DNA of 51,657 bases from Shewanella xiamenensis (GCF_014647135.1 NZ_BMOP01000027.1:1-51657); one strand, 5' to 3'; shown: positions 26,651-34,895, numbered from the stretch's first letter. Program-made: numbers and translations. Notes: a model not told the origin generated them from the sequence alone.

Positions 26651-26851
26651 TTAAAGGTATTATGCGGCGGTTAATCGCTCAAAGGGAATGGCAAAATCTG
26701 ACGCATCAATTAGCTTTGTTTTTTAAATCAATTATTTAATTTTTTGCATGTTTGATGTTTAAGAATATGGTGCAAAGAACGGAGCTTAACTTATTAGATA
26801 ATACTGATATTGAGTTGATTCAATCAGTCATCAAGAGTTGTAATGAAAGAA

Positions 26852-26894
26852 TTTGGCATTACAGTAAGTCGGCTTATCAAACTGTAATGCCAAA
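26852..26894 (-). terminator. perfect 14-bp hairpin past the GntR gene
   Basis: TTTGGCATTACAGT (26852-26865) and ACTGTAATGCCAAA (26881-26894) are perfectly complementary around a 15-base loop. It lies 18 bp beyond the stop of the minus-strand GntR/FCD gene. No strong T-run follows, so it may act in RNA stability or protein binding as well as termination. Confidence 0.6.
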
Positions 26895-26911
26895 ATTTAT
26901 CGTGGGCAGTA

Positions 26912-27637
26912 CTAAGCGTTATTTAGCCGCTTGATGTATCTCAATTCGATTTCTTTCAAACGACGATTAAAGTCTTCTAAATGTGCCAACATGGCGGCTT
27001 CGGCTTTGGCTTCATCTTTTTCGATAACGGCTTGAACGATAATATCGTGTAAGCCCAAGGGATGGATTTCATCCGTTGGCGGCTCAAACTTTATTGTTTG
27101 ATTTTTAAGTAAAATCAATAGTGATTTTACAATTGCCTCTAAGAAACGGTTGCCTGACATTTCTGCTAATAAATAATGCACTTCAGAGCGTAAAGCGACA
27201 GTCTCGGGATATGCGTACGAGTCATTTTCATGTCGCAATGCTTCATGCAAAGCAATTGCTTGTGCTGGTGTGCAATTTTTAGCTGCCATTCTGGTGACTT
27301 GAGGTTCAATCAAAATGCGCGCTTGGCATAATTCGGGGAGTGATAACTTTCCCATCATAAACATGTCATGGCAGGCATCACTTAACCGCTCAAATGTCAG
27401 ATGTTTAACAAATGCACCACCCGTTGCACCTTGGCGAATTTCTACCAAGCCGCTCGCTTCAAGGCTCTTAATGGCTTCCCTGACAACGGTTCGACTCACT
27501 TGGAATAATTCTATGAGTTCGCGTTCGGATGGTAGTTTATCACCAGCTTTATAATCGCCACCTAAAATAGCATTTTTTAGCTGTTGTCCAACTTCACTAG
27601 ATGCTTTTATCTGCTTAATTGGCTTGAAGTTATGCAC
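26912..27637 (-). CDS. GntR-family regulator, FadR/FCD subgroup
   Basis: A 241-aa transcription factor. The N-terminal winged helix (about 8-75) has LKNAILGGDYKAGDKLPSER and SRTVVREAIKSLEASGLVEI. The C-terminal all-helical FCD domain (about 95-225) has an Asp/His metal set plausible in HENDS..., EVHYLLAEMSGN and LGLHDIIVQAV, the usual site for small carboxylic-acid effectors. It is divergent from the porin gene and next to the flavoprotein/cytochrome pair, so it is likely their regulator. Motifs compatible with the GTnnnAC core preferred by this family occur in both target promoters (27829-27839 and 29406-29417). Confidence 0.92.
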   Translation of the reverse strand: MHNFKPIKQIKASSEVGQQLKNAILGGDYKAGDKLPSERELIELFQVSRTVVREAIKSLEASGLVEIRQGATGGAFVKHLTFERLSDACHDMFMMGKLSLPELCQARILIEPQVTRMAAKNCTPAQAIALHEALRHENDSYAYPETVALRSEVHYLLAEMSGNRFLEAIVKSLLILLKNQTIKFEPPTDEIHPLGLHDIIVQAVIEKDEAKAEAAMLAHLEDFNRRLKEIELRYIKRLNNA

Positions 27638-27828
27638 TAGTTTGCCCTCAATATGCTTAGTTCTGCCATCTTAACATAAAAGTACTTTTGAGGCAGAAAA
27701 TGTACTCTCGCTTTTCCTATATTAGTGATTAAAAAACATTCATTTTTGTTGATCGAAGTAACATCTCTATAAATTTCGCAACTAGTTTCTCATATTTGTT
27801 CAGTCTTCATTGTTAATTAAGGTTATAC

Positions 27829-27839
27829 GTCATACATTT
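27829..27839. promoter_or_regulatory. shared GTCATACATTT motif upstream of the porin
   Basis: GTCATACATTT is repeated exactly at 29407-29417 upstream of the flavoprotein. Here the half-site is CGTCATACA, one base off the TGT-CAT-ACA dyad. GTnnnAC is the core of FadR/LldR-type operators. It lies 77 bp before the porin start, between that gene and the divergent regulator. Confidence 0.5.
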
Positions 27840-27916
27840 CTCCAAAGTGGTTTGGAGTCTGTTTCTTAACCAGTATAGGCATGGCAAACATGTCAACTAA
27901 TAACAGGAAGATGATG

Positions 27917-29152
27917 ATGAAAATGAAAAGCCTATCTTTTTTTGTGCTGTCGGCACTTTCTGTATCTGCGTTCGCAGATACAACGATTGATAAAATGTTT
28001 AGCGATGGAACGGTTAAAGGTGAATTGCGGTTATTTGATTTTACGCGTGATTATGATGGCGCAACGAATAAAAAACATGATACGTCATTAGGTGGGCTGT
28101 TTTATTATAATACCGCTAAAGTTAACGGTATTAGTTTTGGTACTAGCTTTGCCTCTGCTAATCCAATTTGGACTAATGATTCTGATAGTGTTTATGGTTT
28201 AGTGGCTCGAGATAAAAATGGCGACCATGATAGTGTCAATCGATTGCAAGAATATTTTATTCAAGGTGATTGGTGGAATACTAAATTTAAACTTGGAGCT
28301 CAAGAATTAAGAACTCCGATGATGAATCCTCACGATATTAGAGCCATTCCAAGAACCTTTCGTGGTTTTTCTGTTGAAAATAATAGCGTAAATAATCTCA
28401 CTCTTTCCGCATTGTATATTACGGACTCAATGGGATGGTCTGATAACAGCTTCATATCGGTTAAAGAAGCTGTACAAAGTGAGCTAGCGAGAGCGGGTGT
28501 GATTACTGAGGTGGCAGATAACCCTGTTTATGCTCTGGGTGCTAAATATCAGTTACCTTTCGAAGCGGTCAAAACCGAGGTTAATCTTTGGCATTACCGC
28601 ATGGAAGATGTTTTTAATCAAACCTATGCAAAAGTAAAATTCTCCACTGACATCAGTGCGGTTAATTTTTATCTTACTCCATCTTACTTAACTCAGAAAG
28701 CAACGGGTGATGAAACTGGCGGCCCACTAGACACATATCAATATGGTTTCCATCTCGGTGCCAAGTTTGCTGGTGCTGATGTCACTTATCTATATGCTAA
28801 AACTGGTGATGACACTGTGCTCACTCCATGGGGAGATGAAAAAGTGGTTATTCAACAGGTATATCAATCTGCGCGTGCTGATGAAGAAGTCAATGCATTA
28901 AAACTAGCCTATGATTTTGAGAAACTCGGCCTTAATGGATTAGAGGCCTATGCATATTATGGTCAATATGATGTGCCAGAAAATGCTGGTAGTGATTTTA
29001 GCGAAATCAACTATTCAATTAGTTATAAATTCTCTGGAGCACTTTCCGGTTTAGGGTTAAAAGCTCGTTATGCCACTATTGATTTTGATCAAGGTGAGAA
29101 TTTCAATGATGTTCGGTTCTATATTAACTATAAATTTACTTTAGGTCATTAG
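27917..29152 (+). CDS. OprD-like outer-membrane porin
   Basis: An about 411-aa outer-membrane beta-barrel. The signal peptide MKMKSLSFFVLSALSVSAFA is followed by a mature chain that starts DTTIDKMFSDGTVKGELRLF, has alternating aromatic and polar strands (NNLTLSALYITDSMGWSD, QYGFHLGAKFAGADV), and ends in a beta-strand closing with an aromatic-rich FYINYKFTLGH. The pattern agrees with OprD-type substrate-specific channels. A run of ATGs at 27911, 27914, 27917 makes the start uncertain by a few codons; AGGA at 27905-27908 best suits 27917. The position beside a periplasmic reductase suggests it imports that enzyme's substrate. Confidence 0.85.
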   Translation: MKMKSLSFFVLSALSVSAFADTTIDKMFSDGTVKGELRLFDFTRDYDGATNKKHDTSLGGLFYYNTAKVNGISFGTSFASANPIWTNDSDSVYGLVARDKNGDHDSVNRLQEYFIQGDWWNTKFKLGAQELRTPMMNPHDIRAIPRTFRGFSVENNSVNNLTLSALYITDSMGWSDNSFISVKEAVQSELARAGVITEVADNPVYALGAKYQLPFEAVKTEVNLWHYRMEDVFNQTYAKVKFSTDISAVNFYLTPSYLTQKATGDETGGPLDTYQYGFHLGAKFAGADVTYLYAKTGDDTVLTPWGDEKVVIQQVYQSARADEEVNALKLAYDFEKLGLNGLEAYAYYGQYDVPENAGSDFSEINYSISYKFSGALSGLGLKARYATIDFDQGENFNDVRFYINYKFTLGH

Positions 29153-29183
29153 TACTGAAAACTGCTCCCCTGCAACTTTTTAA

Positions 29184-29212
29184 GGGTATACCATTTTTTT
29201 TTGGGGTATACC
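29184..29212. promoter_or_regulatory. pair of GGGTATACC palindromes 20 bp apart
   Basis: GGTATACC, itself palindromic, occurs in GGGTATACC at 29184-29192 and 29204-29212, exactly two helical turns apart with a T-tract between. The core GTATAC suits a GntR/FCD dimer (t.GTa.tAC.a). It lies 30 bp after the porin stop and about 340 bp before the flavoprotein; it could instead be part of a terminator, since T-runs follow both copies. Confidence 0.4.
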
Positions 29213-29405
29213 TATTTTTTCTTGTGAAATAAATTTTAAATTACTTTTTAATTAGATAATTGAAATTAGAGTATTTATCTATTAAATGGTGAGTTTGAAA
29301 ATAGTCTGAAGTTGCTTATTAAATAAGGTTAGTTTTTCCATAAATTTAATATTTTGTGAAGTACTGCAAAGATGTTGCTAATACCTCTTTTTATGTATTG
29401 TCATG

Positions 29406-29417
29406 TGTCATACATTT
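29406..29417. promoter_or_regulatory. shared GTCATACATTT motif upstream of the flavoprotein
   Basis: TGTCATACA at 29406-29414 is a perfect TGT-nnn-ACA dyad and the 11-base core is identical to the site before the porin. It is 137 bp before the reductase start. It is a candidate operator for the neighbouring GntR/FCD regulator. Confidence 0.5.
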
Positions 29418-29554
29418 AATTGTTGATTGATTGGGTGTTCTTAAGTCAACGCAGCGGTTTTAGCTTCTAAATACACGAAAAAAATCTGGGCACGAATAGA
29501 CCCAGCACCATTGTGAGTGCAATACCACTCGCAATGAGGGCAAAGGAGTATCAA

Positions 29555-31222
29555 ATGAGTAATAAATCGAAAGAAATTGATCAATACACAGCGAGTGTGC
29601 TTCAAAACGGGATCTCTCGAAGAAGTTTTCTGACTCGAGCGGCAATGGGCAGTGGTGGTTTAGCTTTTGCCTCTTTAGGAATGGGGTCTGCCAGTGCTGC
29701 ACCACTGCAAGTGGGTGCCGAATGTGCCGAGATTGGCGGTGCAACCTTAAGTTTTTTACCTAAACCTAAACCGATTGCAGATAAAGATATCGCAACGACT
29801 CAAACCTTTGACGTTGTTGTTGTCGGTGCCGGAGCTTCCGGTGTTCCTGCGGCATTATCTGCCAGAGAAAACGGCGCCACAGTTGCCTGTTTACAAAAAC
29901 AAGCCATTCCTGTTTCACAGGGAAACACTGGTTCTGGCATCGATCTTAAAAATAGTGATAAAGCAGCTATTGAGGCGTTAGTAAGCCGTTTGATGGCTGA
30001 TAATGCTCACCGCTCGCATCCTGGTTTATTAAGACAATGGGCTTACAACTCCGGTGAAGCTGTCACTTGGGTGATTGATCGAATGAAACAAAGTGGTGGC
30101 CAAGTGGTCGATCAGGGTACCAAGGTACAACATGGTATTCGAGGTATTGCGGACCAATCTGATCGTTTAAATTTTGTGACCTCATTCTGTGGCCCTAAAC
30201 CCTACACAACCGGTGATGGTATTCGTGCACTGGCAAAAACAGCGGAAAAGGCAGGTGTAAAATTCTTCTTTAACACTCCTGCACAACAACTGATCCAAGA
30301 CGAATCAGGCAAAGTGATCGGTGTTATTGCTCAAACTCGTGATGGTAAGTACCACAAATACATGGCGAAGAAAGGGGTCATCCTGTCTTCTGGTGATTAC
30401 CAAAATAACAAGGCCATGTGTGATTTCTTTATTCCAGATTTGAAAAACTTTGAACGCAAACAAATGGACCGTACCGGTGATGGTTTTGCCATGGCGTATT
30501 GGGCCGGTGGGGTTATTGAACCTGTTGGTCATACCAAAATGTTGCATGACTTCGACGCGGGCCCTGCTTCAATGTGCGATATGCCTTTCTTAGCCGTTAA
30601 CCGTAAAGGCGAACGCTTCGTTAATGAAACAGTTGAAATGTCATTAATGAATAACTACCTGAAAGATGAGTATAACGCGGGACATTACTCCCAGGTATTT
30701 GATTCGGATTACATGACACAAGCGAAGGATTGGCCAGGTCATCTTTATTCTCCAGAGGAGCTTAAGGTTTATATGCCTGAAGTGCCCGGCGAGAAAAAAG
30801 GTGTATTCCCTTCTTTGACCAATACCTACGCCGCCAACACCTTAGAAGAATTAGCTGTGAAGCTAGAATGTGATCCCAAAACCTTTGTTGCAAGCGTGAA
30901 TCGTTACAACGAATTGTGCAAAAAAGGTAAAGACGAAGATTTTGGTAAACCAGCCAGCAAAATGGTTCCAGTGCTTAAACCGCCGTTTTACGGCATTCAT
31001 CGTCGTATGAGAATTTCAACCTTATGTTCAGGAATTCTGGTGAACGAAAATCATCAAGTACTGGATGCGGATGGTAAAGAAATTCCTGGCCTGTTTATTG
31101 TCGGCAACTTGGGTGCGGGCTTCTATGGTGGTGTTGATTACCCATTAACAGTATTCGGTCTGTCTCTGGGACGTTGCTACACCTTTGGCTACTTAGCGGG
31201 CAAATACGTCGCGAAACTTTAA
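29555..31222 (+). CDS. Tat-exported FAD reductase, flavin half of a split flavocytochrome c
   Basis: A 555-aa flavoprotein of the fumarate reductase/urocanate reductase family. A twin-arginine signal (S21-R22-R23-S-F-L) implies export already folded with FAD. The FAD-binding motif is GAGASG (91-96), and TGDGFAMAYWAGG and the C-terminal PGLFIVGN...FGLSLGRCYTFGYLAG are family hallmarks. Aligned by eye to flavocytochrome c3, the catalytic Arg of the RFxNExxTR block is Met362 (GERFVNETVEMS), and the substrate-binding Arg of HGANRLGG is replaced by the V-D528-Y-P block. His482 (IHRRM) is kept near the active site. It is therefore unlikely to be a fumarate reductase. The cytochrome 66 bp downstream should feed it electrons in the periplasm. 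ATG 29555 has AAAGGAG ahead. Confidence 0.88.
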   Translation: MSNKSKEIDQYTASVLQNGISRRSFLTRAAMGSGGLAFASLGMGSASAAPLQVGAECAEIGGATLSFLPKPKPIADKDIATTQTFDVVVVGAGASGVPAALSARENGATVACLQKQAIPVSQGNTGSGIDLKNSDKAAIEALVSRLMADNAHRSHPGLLRQWAYNSGEAVTWVIDRMKQSGGQVVDQGTKVQHGIRGIADQSDRLNFVTSFCGPKPYTTGDGIRALAKTAEKAGVKFFFNTPAQQLIQDESGKVIGVIAQTRDGKYHKYMAKKGVILSSGDYQNNKAMCDFFIPDLKNFERKQMDRTGDGFAMAYWAGGVIEPVGHTKMLHDFDAGPASMCDMPFLAVNRKGERFVNETVEMSLMNNYLKDEYNAGHYSQVFDSDYMTQAKDWPGHLYSPEELKVYMPEVPGEKKGVFPSLTNTYAANTLEELAVKLECDPKTFVASVNRYNELCKKGKDEDFGKPASKMVPVLKPPFYGIHRRMRISTLCSGILVNENHQVLDADGKEIPGLFIVGNLGAGFYGGVDYPLTVFGLSLGRCYTFGYLAGKYVAKL

Positions 31223-31288
31223 ACGCCAAATTATCAATAGCGGCTGCTTTTAGTTGGCATCCAGTGACATGAATGATGGAATTTAAAA

Positions 31289-31633
31289 ATGAAAAATCTC
31301 ACAATTATTTTGGCTCTTGTCTTGGGCATTTTCGCAGCAAGTGCGATAGCAAAAGACAATGTTCTACTCGATCAAACCCATGCTGCAAAAGGGATTAAAT
31401 GTAACAGTTGCCATGGAACAGGAGAGCGCCAAGCTGTGCCTATGCTTAAGTGTGTGCAATGCCATAACACTGAAAAGCTGGCGCTAAAAACTGAAAACCT
31501 GAAACCGACTAACCCCCATAACAACCGTCACTTTGCTACCGAGACGGATTGTGCTAAGTGTCACCACGTACACCAAAAGTCAGAAAATTTATGTGTAAGT
31601 TGTCACCCAAGGTTTGATTTGGTTACTCCCTAG
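31289..31633 (+). CDS. periplasmic tetraheme cytochrome c, heme half of a split flavocytochrome
   Basis: A 114-aa protein with a Sec signal (1-21, FAASAIA) and four CxxCH heme sites at Cys38, 55, 88 and 102 (CNSCH, CVQCH, CAKCH, CVSCH). The spacing and the block NPHNNRHFATETDCAKCHHVH with LCVSCHPRFD closely follow the N-terminal heme domain of Shewanella flavocytochrome c3, here as a separate gene. It should take electrons from the quinol pool through a membrane tetraheme such as CymA (inference) and pass them to the adjacent flavoprotein. A strong terminator follows at 31676. Confidence 0.92.
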   Translation: MKNLTIILALVLGIFAASAIAKDNVLLDQTHAAKGIKCNSCHGTGERQAVPMLKCVQCHNTEKLALKTENLKPTNPHNNRHFATETDCAKCHHVHQKSENLCVSCHPRFDLVTP

Positions 31634-31675
31634 AACCTTATCAGCATTAGCTTGATATAAAGTATTGCAAATCGA

Positions 31676-31710
31676 AAATGCCAGTTAATGCTAACTGGCA
31701 TTTCTTTTGG
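31676..31710 (+). terminator. Rho-independent terminator after the cytochrome
   Basis: AAATGCCAGTTA / TAACTGGCATTT is a 12-bp perfect stem with an ATGC loop, followed by CTTTT. It ends the reductase transcript. Confidence 0.9.
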
Positions 31711-31864
31711 TCGGGTTTCACGACTTTATGCCTGAGTAACCATTTTTTAACGGCCTTTCCAATGGGTTATTTTCGTACCTACATCATCATCTTCAACGGT
31801 TAAGGTATTTATTTTTATGTTTGTTTTATTAAGCCAGTGAGTGGTTTCTACAAAAATAACTATA

Positions 31865-31887
31865 CATATATGTTTTTTCATATATAT
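31865..31887. promoter_or_regulatory. candidate ArsR operator
   Basis: TATATG-TTTTTT-CATATA (31867-31884) is an AT-rich inverted repeat about 45 bp before the arsR start. ArsR/SmtB repressors bind this kind of imperfect dyad over the promoter; the identity of this one is inferred from position. Confidence 0.5.
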
Positions 31888-31927
31888 TAAATTCCATATG
31901 TAATTTTATCTACCTTTGGACTAAACC

Positions 31928-32272
31928 ATGCAACCTGTCGCATTTTTTAAGGCGCTTGCCGATGAAACTCGGTTGAAATGTCTGCTGCTGATCCAGCGGG
32001 AAGGGGAATTATGCGTGTGTGAACTGATGGCTGCGCTGTCTGAAAGTCAGCCCAAGGTTTCGCGCCACTTGGCTCAGTTAAAAAAAGCCCGGCTGTTAGT
32101 CGATCGACGTCAAGGACAATGGGTGTTTTATCGGATTAATACTGAGATCGCGCCTTGGTGCCAGCAGGTACTTGCCCAAACCTGTGATGATAACGACATC
32201 TTTTTGCAGGAGAACCTGCGTAATCTCTGTCAAATGGGTGGGCGGCCTGAGCGAGCAAAAGCGTGTTGTTAA
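31928..32272 (+). CDS. arsR: arsenic-responsive repressor
   Basis: A 114-aa ArsR-family winged-helix protein. The DNA-recognition helix is at SQPKVSRHLAQLKKARL. The classical As(III)-binding motif is present as ELCVCEL with Cys29 and Cys31, so it should release DNA when arsenite or antimonite binds. A Cys pair also ends the protein (KACC). It is the first gene of the ars cluster, 35 bp before arsC, and probably represses its own operon through the TATATG/CATATA dyad. This differs from the ArsR at 4187, which lacks the Cys-x-Cys motif. Confidence 0.94.
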   Translation: MQPVAFFKALADETRLKCLLLIQREGELCVCELMAALSESQPKVSRHLAQLKKARLLVDRRQGQWVFYRINTEIAPWCQQVLAQTCDDNDIFLQENLRNLCQMGGRPERAKACC

Positions 32273-32307
32273 TATAACTTTTGAAACGTACAGGATTGGA
32301 GTTTGTC

Positions 32308-32820
32308 ATGGCGGCTATAGAACAATATGTGGAGCTAACCCCCGATTTTAACGTGCTTTTTTTGTGCACACATAATGCTTGTCGGAGCATTTTAGCGGAG
32401 GCCATTGCTCGGCAACTGGCATTGGGGTTGCCACTGACTTTTATGAGTGCTGGCAGCGCCCCGTCGGGCAAGGTCCATCCTATGACCCTGAAACATCTTC
32501 AGCAACAGGGGTATTCAACCGCAGGACTTCACAGTAAAAGTTGGGAGGCGTTAGCTGACTTCTCGCCGGATCTGGTTATCACCGTTTGTGATAGTGCAGC
32601 GGGCGAAACTTGCCCTTTATGGCTAGGAAATACCCCGAAATTGCACTGGGGATTACCCGATCCAAGCCAGCTTGAAGATCAAGATGTCTTATTTTTTAAA
32701 ATAATCAGATTGTTAGAGGGACGGATAGGTGCTTTGCTGCGTGTTGATTTAAAGGCCGAGCCTAGGGTTTTATCGGCAGCATTACAGCAAATTGTACTTG
32801 CCCACCCGTTAGTCGATTAA
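32308..32820 (+). CDS. arsC: arsenate reductase, low-molecular-weight phosphatase type
   Basis: A 170-aa enzyme that reduces As(V) to As(III). The P-loop C20-THNAC-R26 (CX5R) is followed by the redox Cys pair Cys94 and Cys102 (VCDSAAGETC) and the DPS motif (GLPDPSQ). This marks the thioredoxin-coupled ArsC group related to Staphylococcus pI258 ArsC rather than the glutaredoxin type. Its C-terminus is longer than the usual 130-140 aa. ATG 32308 has GGAG six bases upstream; TTG 32281 is rejected. It feeds the arsenite efflux gene nine bases downstream. Confidence 0.92.
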   Translation: MAAIEQYVELTPDFNVLFLCTHNACRSILAEAIARQLALGLPLTFMSAGSAPSGKVHPMTLKHLQQQGYSTAGLHSKSWEALADFSPDLVITVCDSAAGETCPLWLGNTPKLHWGLPDPSQLEDQDVLFFKIIRLLEGRIGALLRVDLKAEPRVLSAALQQIVLAHPLVD

Positions 32821-32829
32821 GAGGTTTAT

Positions 32830-33849
32830 ATGGGAATTTTTGAGCGTTATTTAAGTGTTTGGGTCGGGCTGAGCATTATTGCTGGGGTTGTGTTGGGGAA
32901 TGTTGTCCCCGGTGTATTTGCTGCTGTAGCCGCGCTTGAATATGCCCATGTTAATTTAGTCATCGCCCTGTTTATCTGGGTAATGATTTATCCCATGATG
33001 GTGCAGATTGATTTTTCTGCGGTGAAAGATGTTGGCAAAGCGCCGAAGGGATTGATGTTAACGCTTTTCATCAACTGGCTCGTTAAACCTTTTACTATGG
33101 CATTGTTAGGCTGGTTATTTTTCAAGTTGCTATTTGCCGACTGGGTTGATCCACAAACCGCCAGTGAATATATCGCGGGAATGATATTACTCGGTGTGGC
33201 GCCTTGTACTGCAATGGTGTTTGTGTGGAGTCAACTGACGAAAGGTGACCCGAACTATACGCTAGTGCAAGTCTCTGTTAACGATATCATTATGGTGTTT
33301 TTATTTGCGCCACTCTCGGCATTATTACTCGGTGTGAGCGATATTCAAGTGCCATGGGAAACCCTGTTACTTTCGGTTGTCCTCTATGTGTTATTGCCTT
33401 TGATTGCGGGTGTTGCGACTCGAAAACGCCTTGAGACTCGCCATGATACGAGTGCTGTGCCGCAGTTACTGGCTAAACTCAAACCTTGGTCTGTGATTGG
33501 GCTACTCGCGACGGTTGTGCTGTTATTTGGTTTTCAAGCGAAGACTATTGTGAGTCAACCACAGAATATTCTACTCATAGCTATCCCTTTGATTATTCAA
33601 AGCTATGGCATTTTTATCTTGGCCTATTGGCTAGCCTTAAAACTAAAACTTACCCATGCGATTGCGGCACCAGCGAGCATGATTGGCTCTTCTAACTTTT
33701 TTGAGCTGGCGGTCGCTGTGGCTATTTCATTATTTGGTCTGCACTCGGGAGCGGCTCTCGCGACTGTGGTTGGGGTATTAGTTGAGGTGCCTGTGATGTT
33801 GTCGCTGGTGTATTTTGCGAATCGCACTCGGCACTGGTTTCAATCTTAA
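32830..33849 (+). CDS. acr3: ACR3-family arsenite efflux permease
   Basis: A 339-aa membrane protein of about ten segments. LLGVAPCTAMVFVWSQLTKG carries the conserved Cys of ACR3 transporters (equivalent to Cys essential in Alkaliphilus Acr3), and EVPVMLSLVYFANR closes the protein. It exports As(OH)3 using the membrane potential. It is cotranscribed with arsC and the ArsP-like permease 41 bp downstream. ATG 32830 with GAGG ahead. Confidence 0.95.
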   Translation: MGIFERYLSVWVGLSIIAGVVLGNVVPGVFAAVAALEYAHVNLVIALFIWVMIYPMMVQIDFSAVKDVGKAPKGLMLTLFINWLVKPFTMALLGWLFFKLLFADWVDPQTASEYIAGMILLGVAPCTAMVFVWSQLTKGDPNYTLVQVSVNDIIMVFLFAPLSALLLGVSDIQVPWETLLLSVVLYVLLPLIAGVATRKRLETRHDTSAVPQLLAKLKPWSVIGLLATVVLLFGFQAKTIVSQPQNILLIAIPLIIQSYGIFILAYWLALKLKLTHAIAAPASMIGSSNFFELAVAVAISLFGLHSGAALATVVGVLVEVPVMLSLVYFANRTRHWFQS

Positions 33850-33890
33850 TAAATCTCAGGGTGTAGGTCTGCATTGTTTTAAGGAGCGAT

Positions 33891-34886
33891 ATGTTCCAAA
33901 TATTTACTGATTTTGCGACTTGGCTAGTGTTTGGCGTGTTTGGCCTCGATGCGGGTTCGGCCTTGGGCGACGCAGTGCATTTTTTTGTTGAAGATGTCAG
34001 TAAAATTTTCGTATTGCTGGTGGTGATGATTTATGTGATCGCCCTGCTACGTGCGTCCTTAGATGTTGAGCGAGTCCGCAATTATTTAGCGGGTAAGAAT
34101 AAGGGCGTGGGTTATTTGCTGGGGTCGATTTTTGGTGCCATCACGCCTTTTTGTTCTTGCTCTAGCATACCTGTGTTTTTAGGTTTTACCTCGGCGGGTA
34201 TTCCCCTTGGGATCACTATGGCCTTTTTGATCACTTCACCTTTGATCAATGAAGTTGCTGTCCTATTACTAATGAGTTTACTCGGTTGGAAATTTACCTT
34301 GCTCTATGTGGCTGTGGGGATGGCGGTGGGTATGCTCGGCGGATTATTGCTAGATGCGATGAAGGCTGAGCGTTGGTTGCAATCCTTCGCCGCCGAAGCC
34401 CTCGTCCGTGGGCGTCAGATGACAGCATCAAATGCTGTTTTAATGACTCAGCAAGCCCTCTCTTTTTCTGAACGTCATCAATTTGCCAAAGCTGAGGCGA
34501 TTGATATTTTTGGCCGCGTCTGGAAGTGGGTCATTATCGGCGTAGGTCTTGGCGCTGCCCTGCACGGTTTTGTACCTGAGGGTTGGGTTGAAACCCACTT
34601 AGGTCAAGGCCAATGGTGGTCAGTGCCCGCGGCTGTATTAATCGGCATTCCCCTTTATTCGAATGCGACAGGCATTATTCCTGTCATGGAAAGCTTGCTA
34701 GCAAACGGTCTGTCAATTGGCACTACACTAGCATTTTGTATGAGCACTGTGGCAGCCAGTTTCCCCGAATTTATTTTACTCAAACAAGTTATGCAGTGGC
34801 GCCTGTTGGCGCTGCTGTTGATTGTGCTATTAACGGCATTTACGTTAGTAGGTTGGATGTTTAATTTTGCAGCACCGTATCTTTAA
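33891..34886 (+). CDS. ArsP-like (DUF318) permease
   Basis: A 331-aa inner-membrane permease, paralogue of the protein at 4724. The family motif TPFCSCS is at 85-91 (AITPFCSCSSIP), followed by GFTSAGIPLGITMAFLI and a second half with GIPLYSNATGIIPVMESL. About eight membrane segments are visible, and the central cytoplasmic loop is short with no Cys repeats. ArsP members move trivalent organoarsenicals; its place in an arsenic operon supports a related role (inference). A CAKC redoxin gene follows by nine bases. Confidence 0.9.
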   Translation: MFQIFTDFATWLVFGVFGLDAGSALGDAVHFFVEDVSKIFVLLVVMIYVIALLRASLDVERVRNYLAGKNKGVGYLLGSIFGAITPFCSCSSIPVFLGFTSAGIPLGITMAFLITSPLINEVAVLLLMSLLGWKFTLLYVAVGMAVGMLGGLLLDAMKAERWLQSFAAEALVRGRQMTASNAVLMTQQALSFSERHQFAKAEAIDIFGRVWKWVIIGVGLGAALHGFVPEGWVETHLGQGQWWSVPAAVLIGIPLYSNATGIIPVMESLLANGLSIGTTLAFCMSTVAASFPEFILLKQVMQWRLLALLLIVLLTAFTLVGWMFNFAAPYL

Positions 34887-34895
34887 GGAAATAAC

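Larger units (their letters stand above)
29153..29554. other. 402-bp AT-rich intergenic region between porin and reductase
   Basis: No gene. It holds a pair of GGGTATACC sites (29184-29212), the GTCATACATTT copy (29407-29417), long T- and A-runs, and a good ribosome-binding site (AAAGGAG) just before the flavoprotein start. It probably carries the reductase promoter. Confidence 0.7.

Noticed and set aside
26752..26934. 60-codon frame between the lipoprotein and the GntR gene
   Set aside because: It spans the 14-bp hairpin and runs into the regulator's 3' end on the other strand; no ribosome site or family.
29340..29380. Possible CRP site (TGTGA-N6-GCAAA) before the reductase
   Set aside because: Only one half-site matches; not enough to call.
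32281..32307. TTG start for arsC
   Set aside because: GGAG lies at the correct distance from ATG 32308 and the family N-terminus begins after it.
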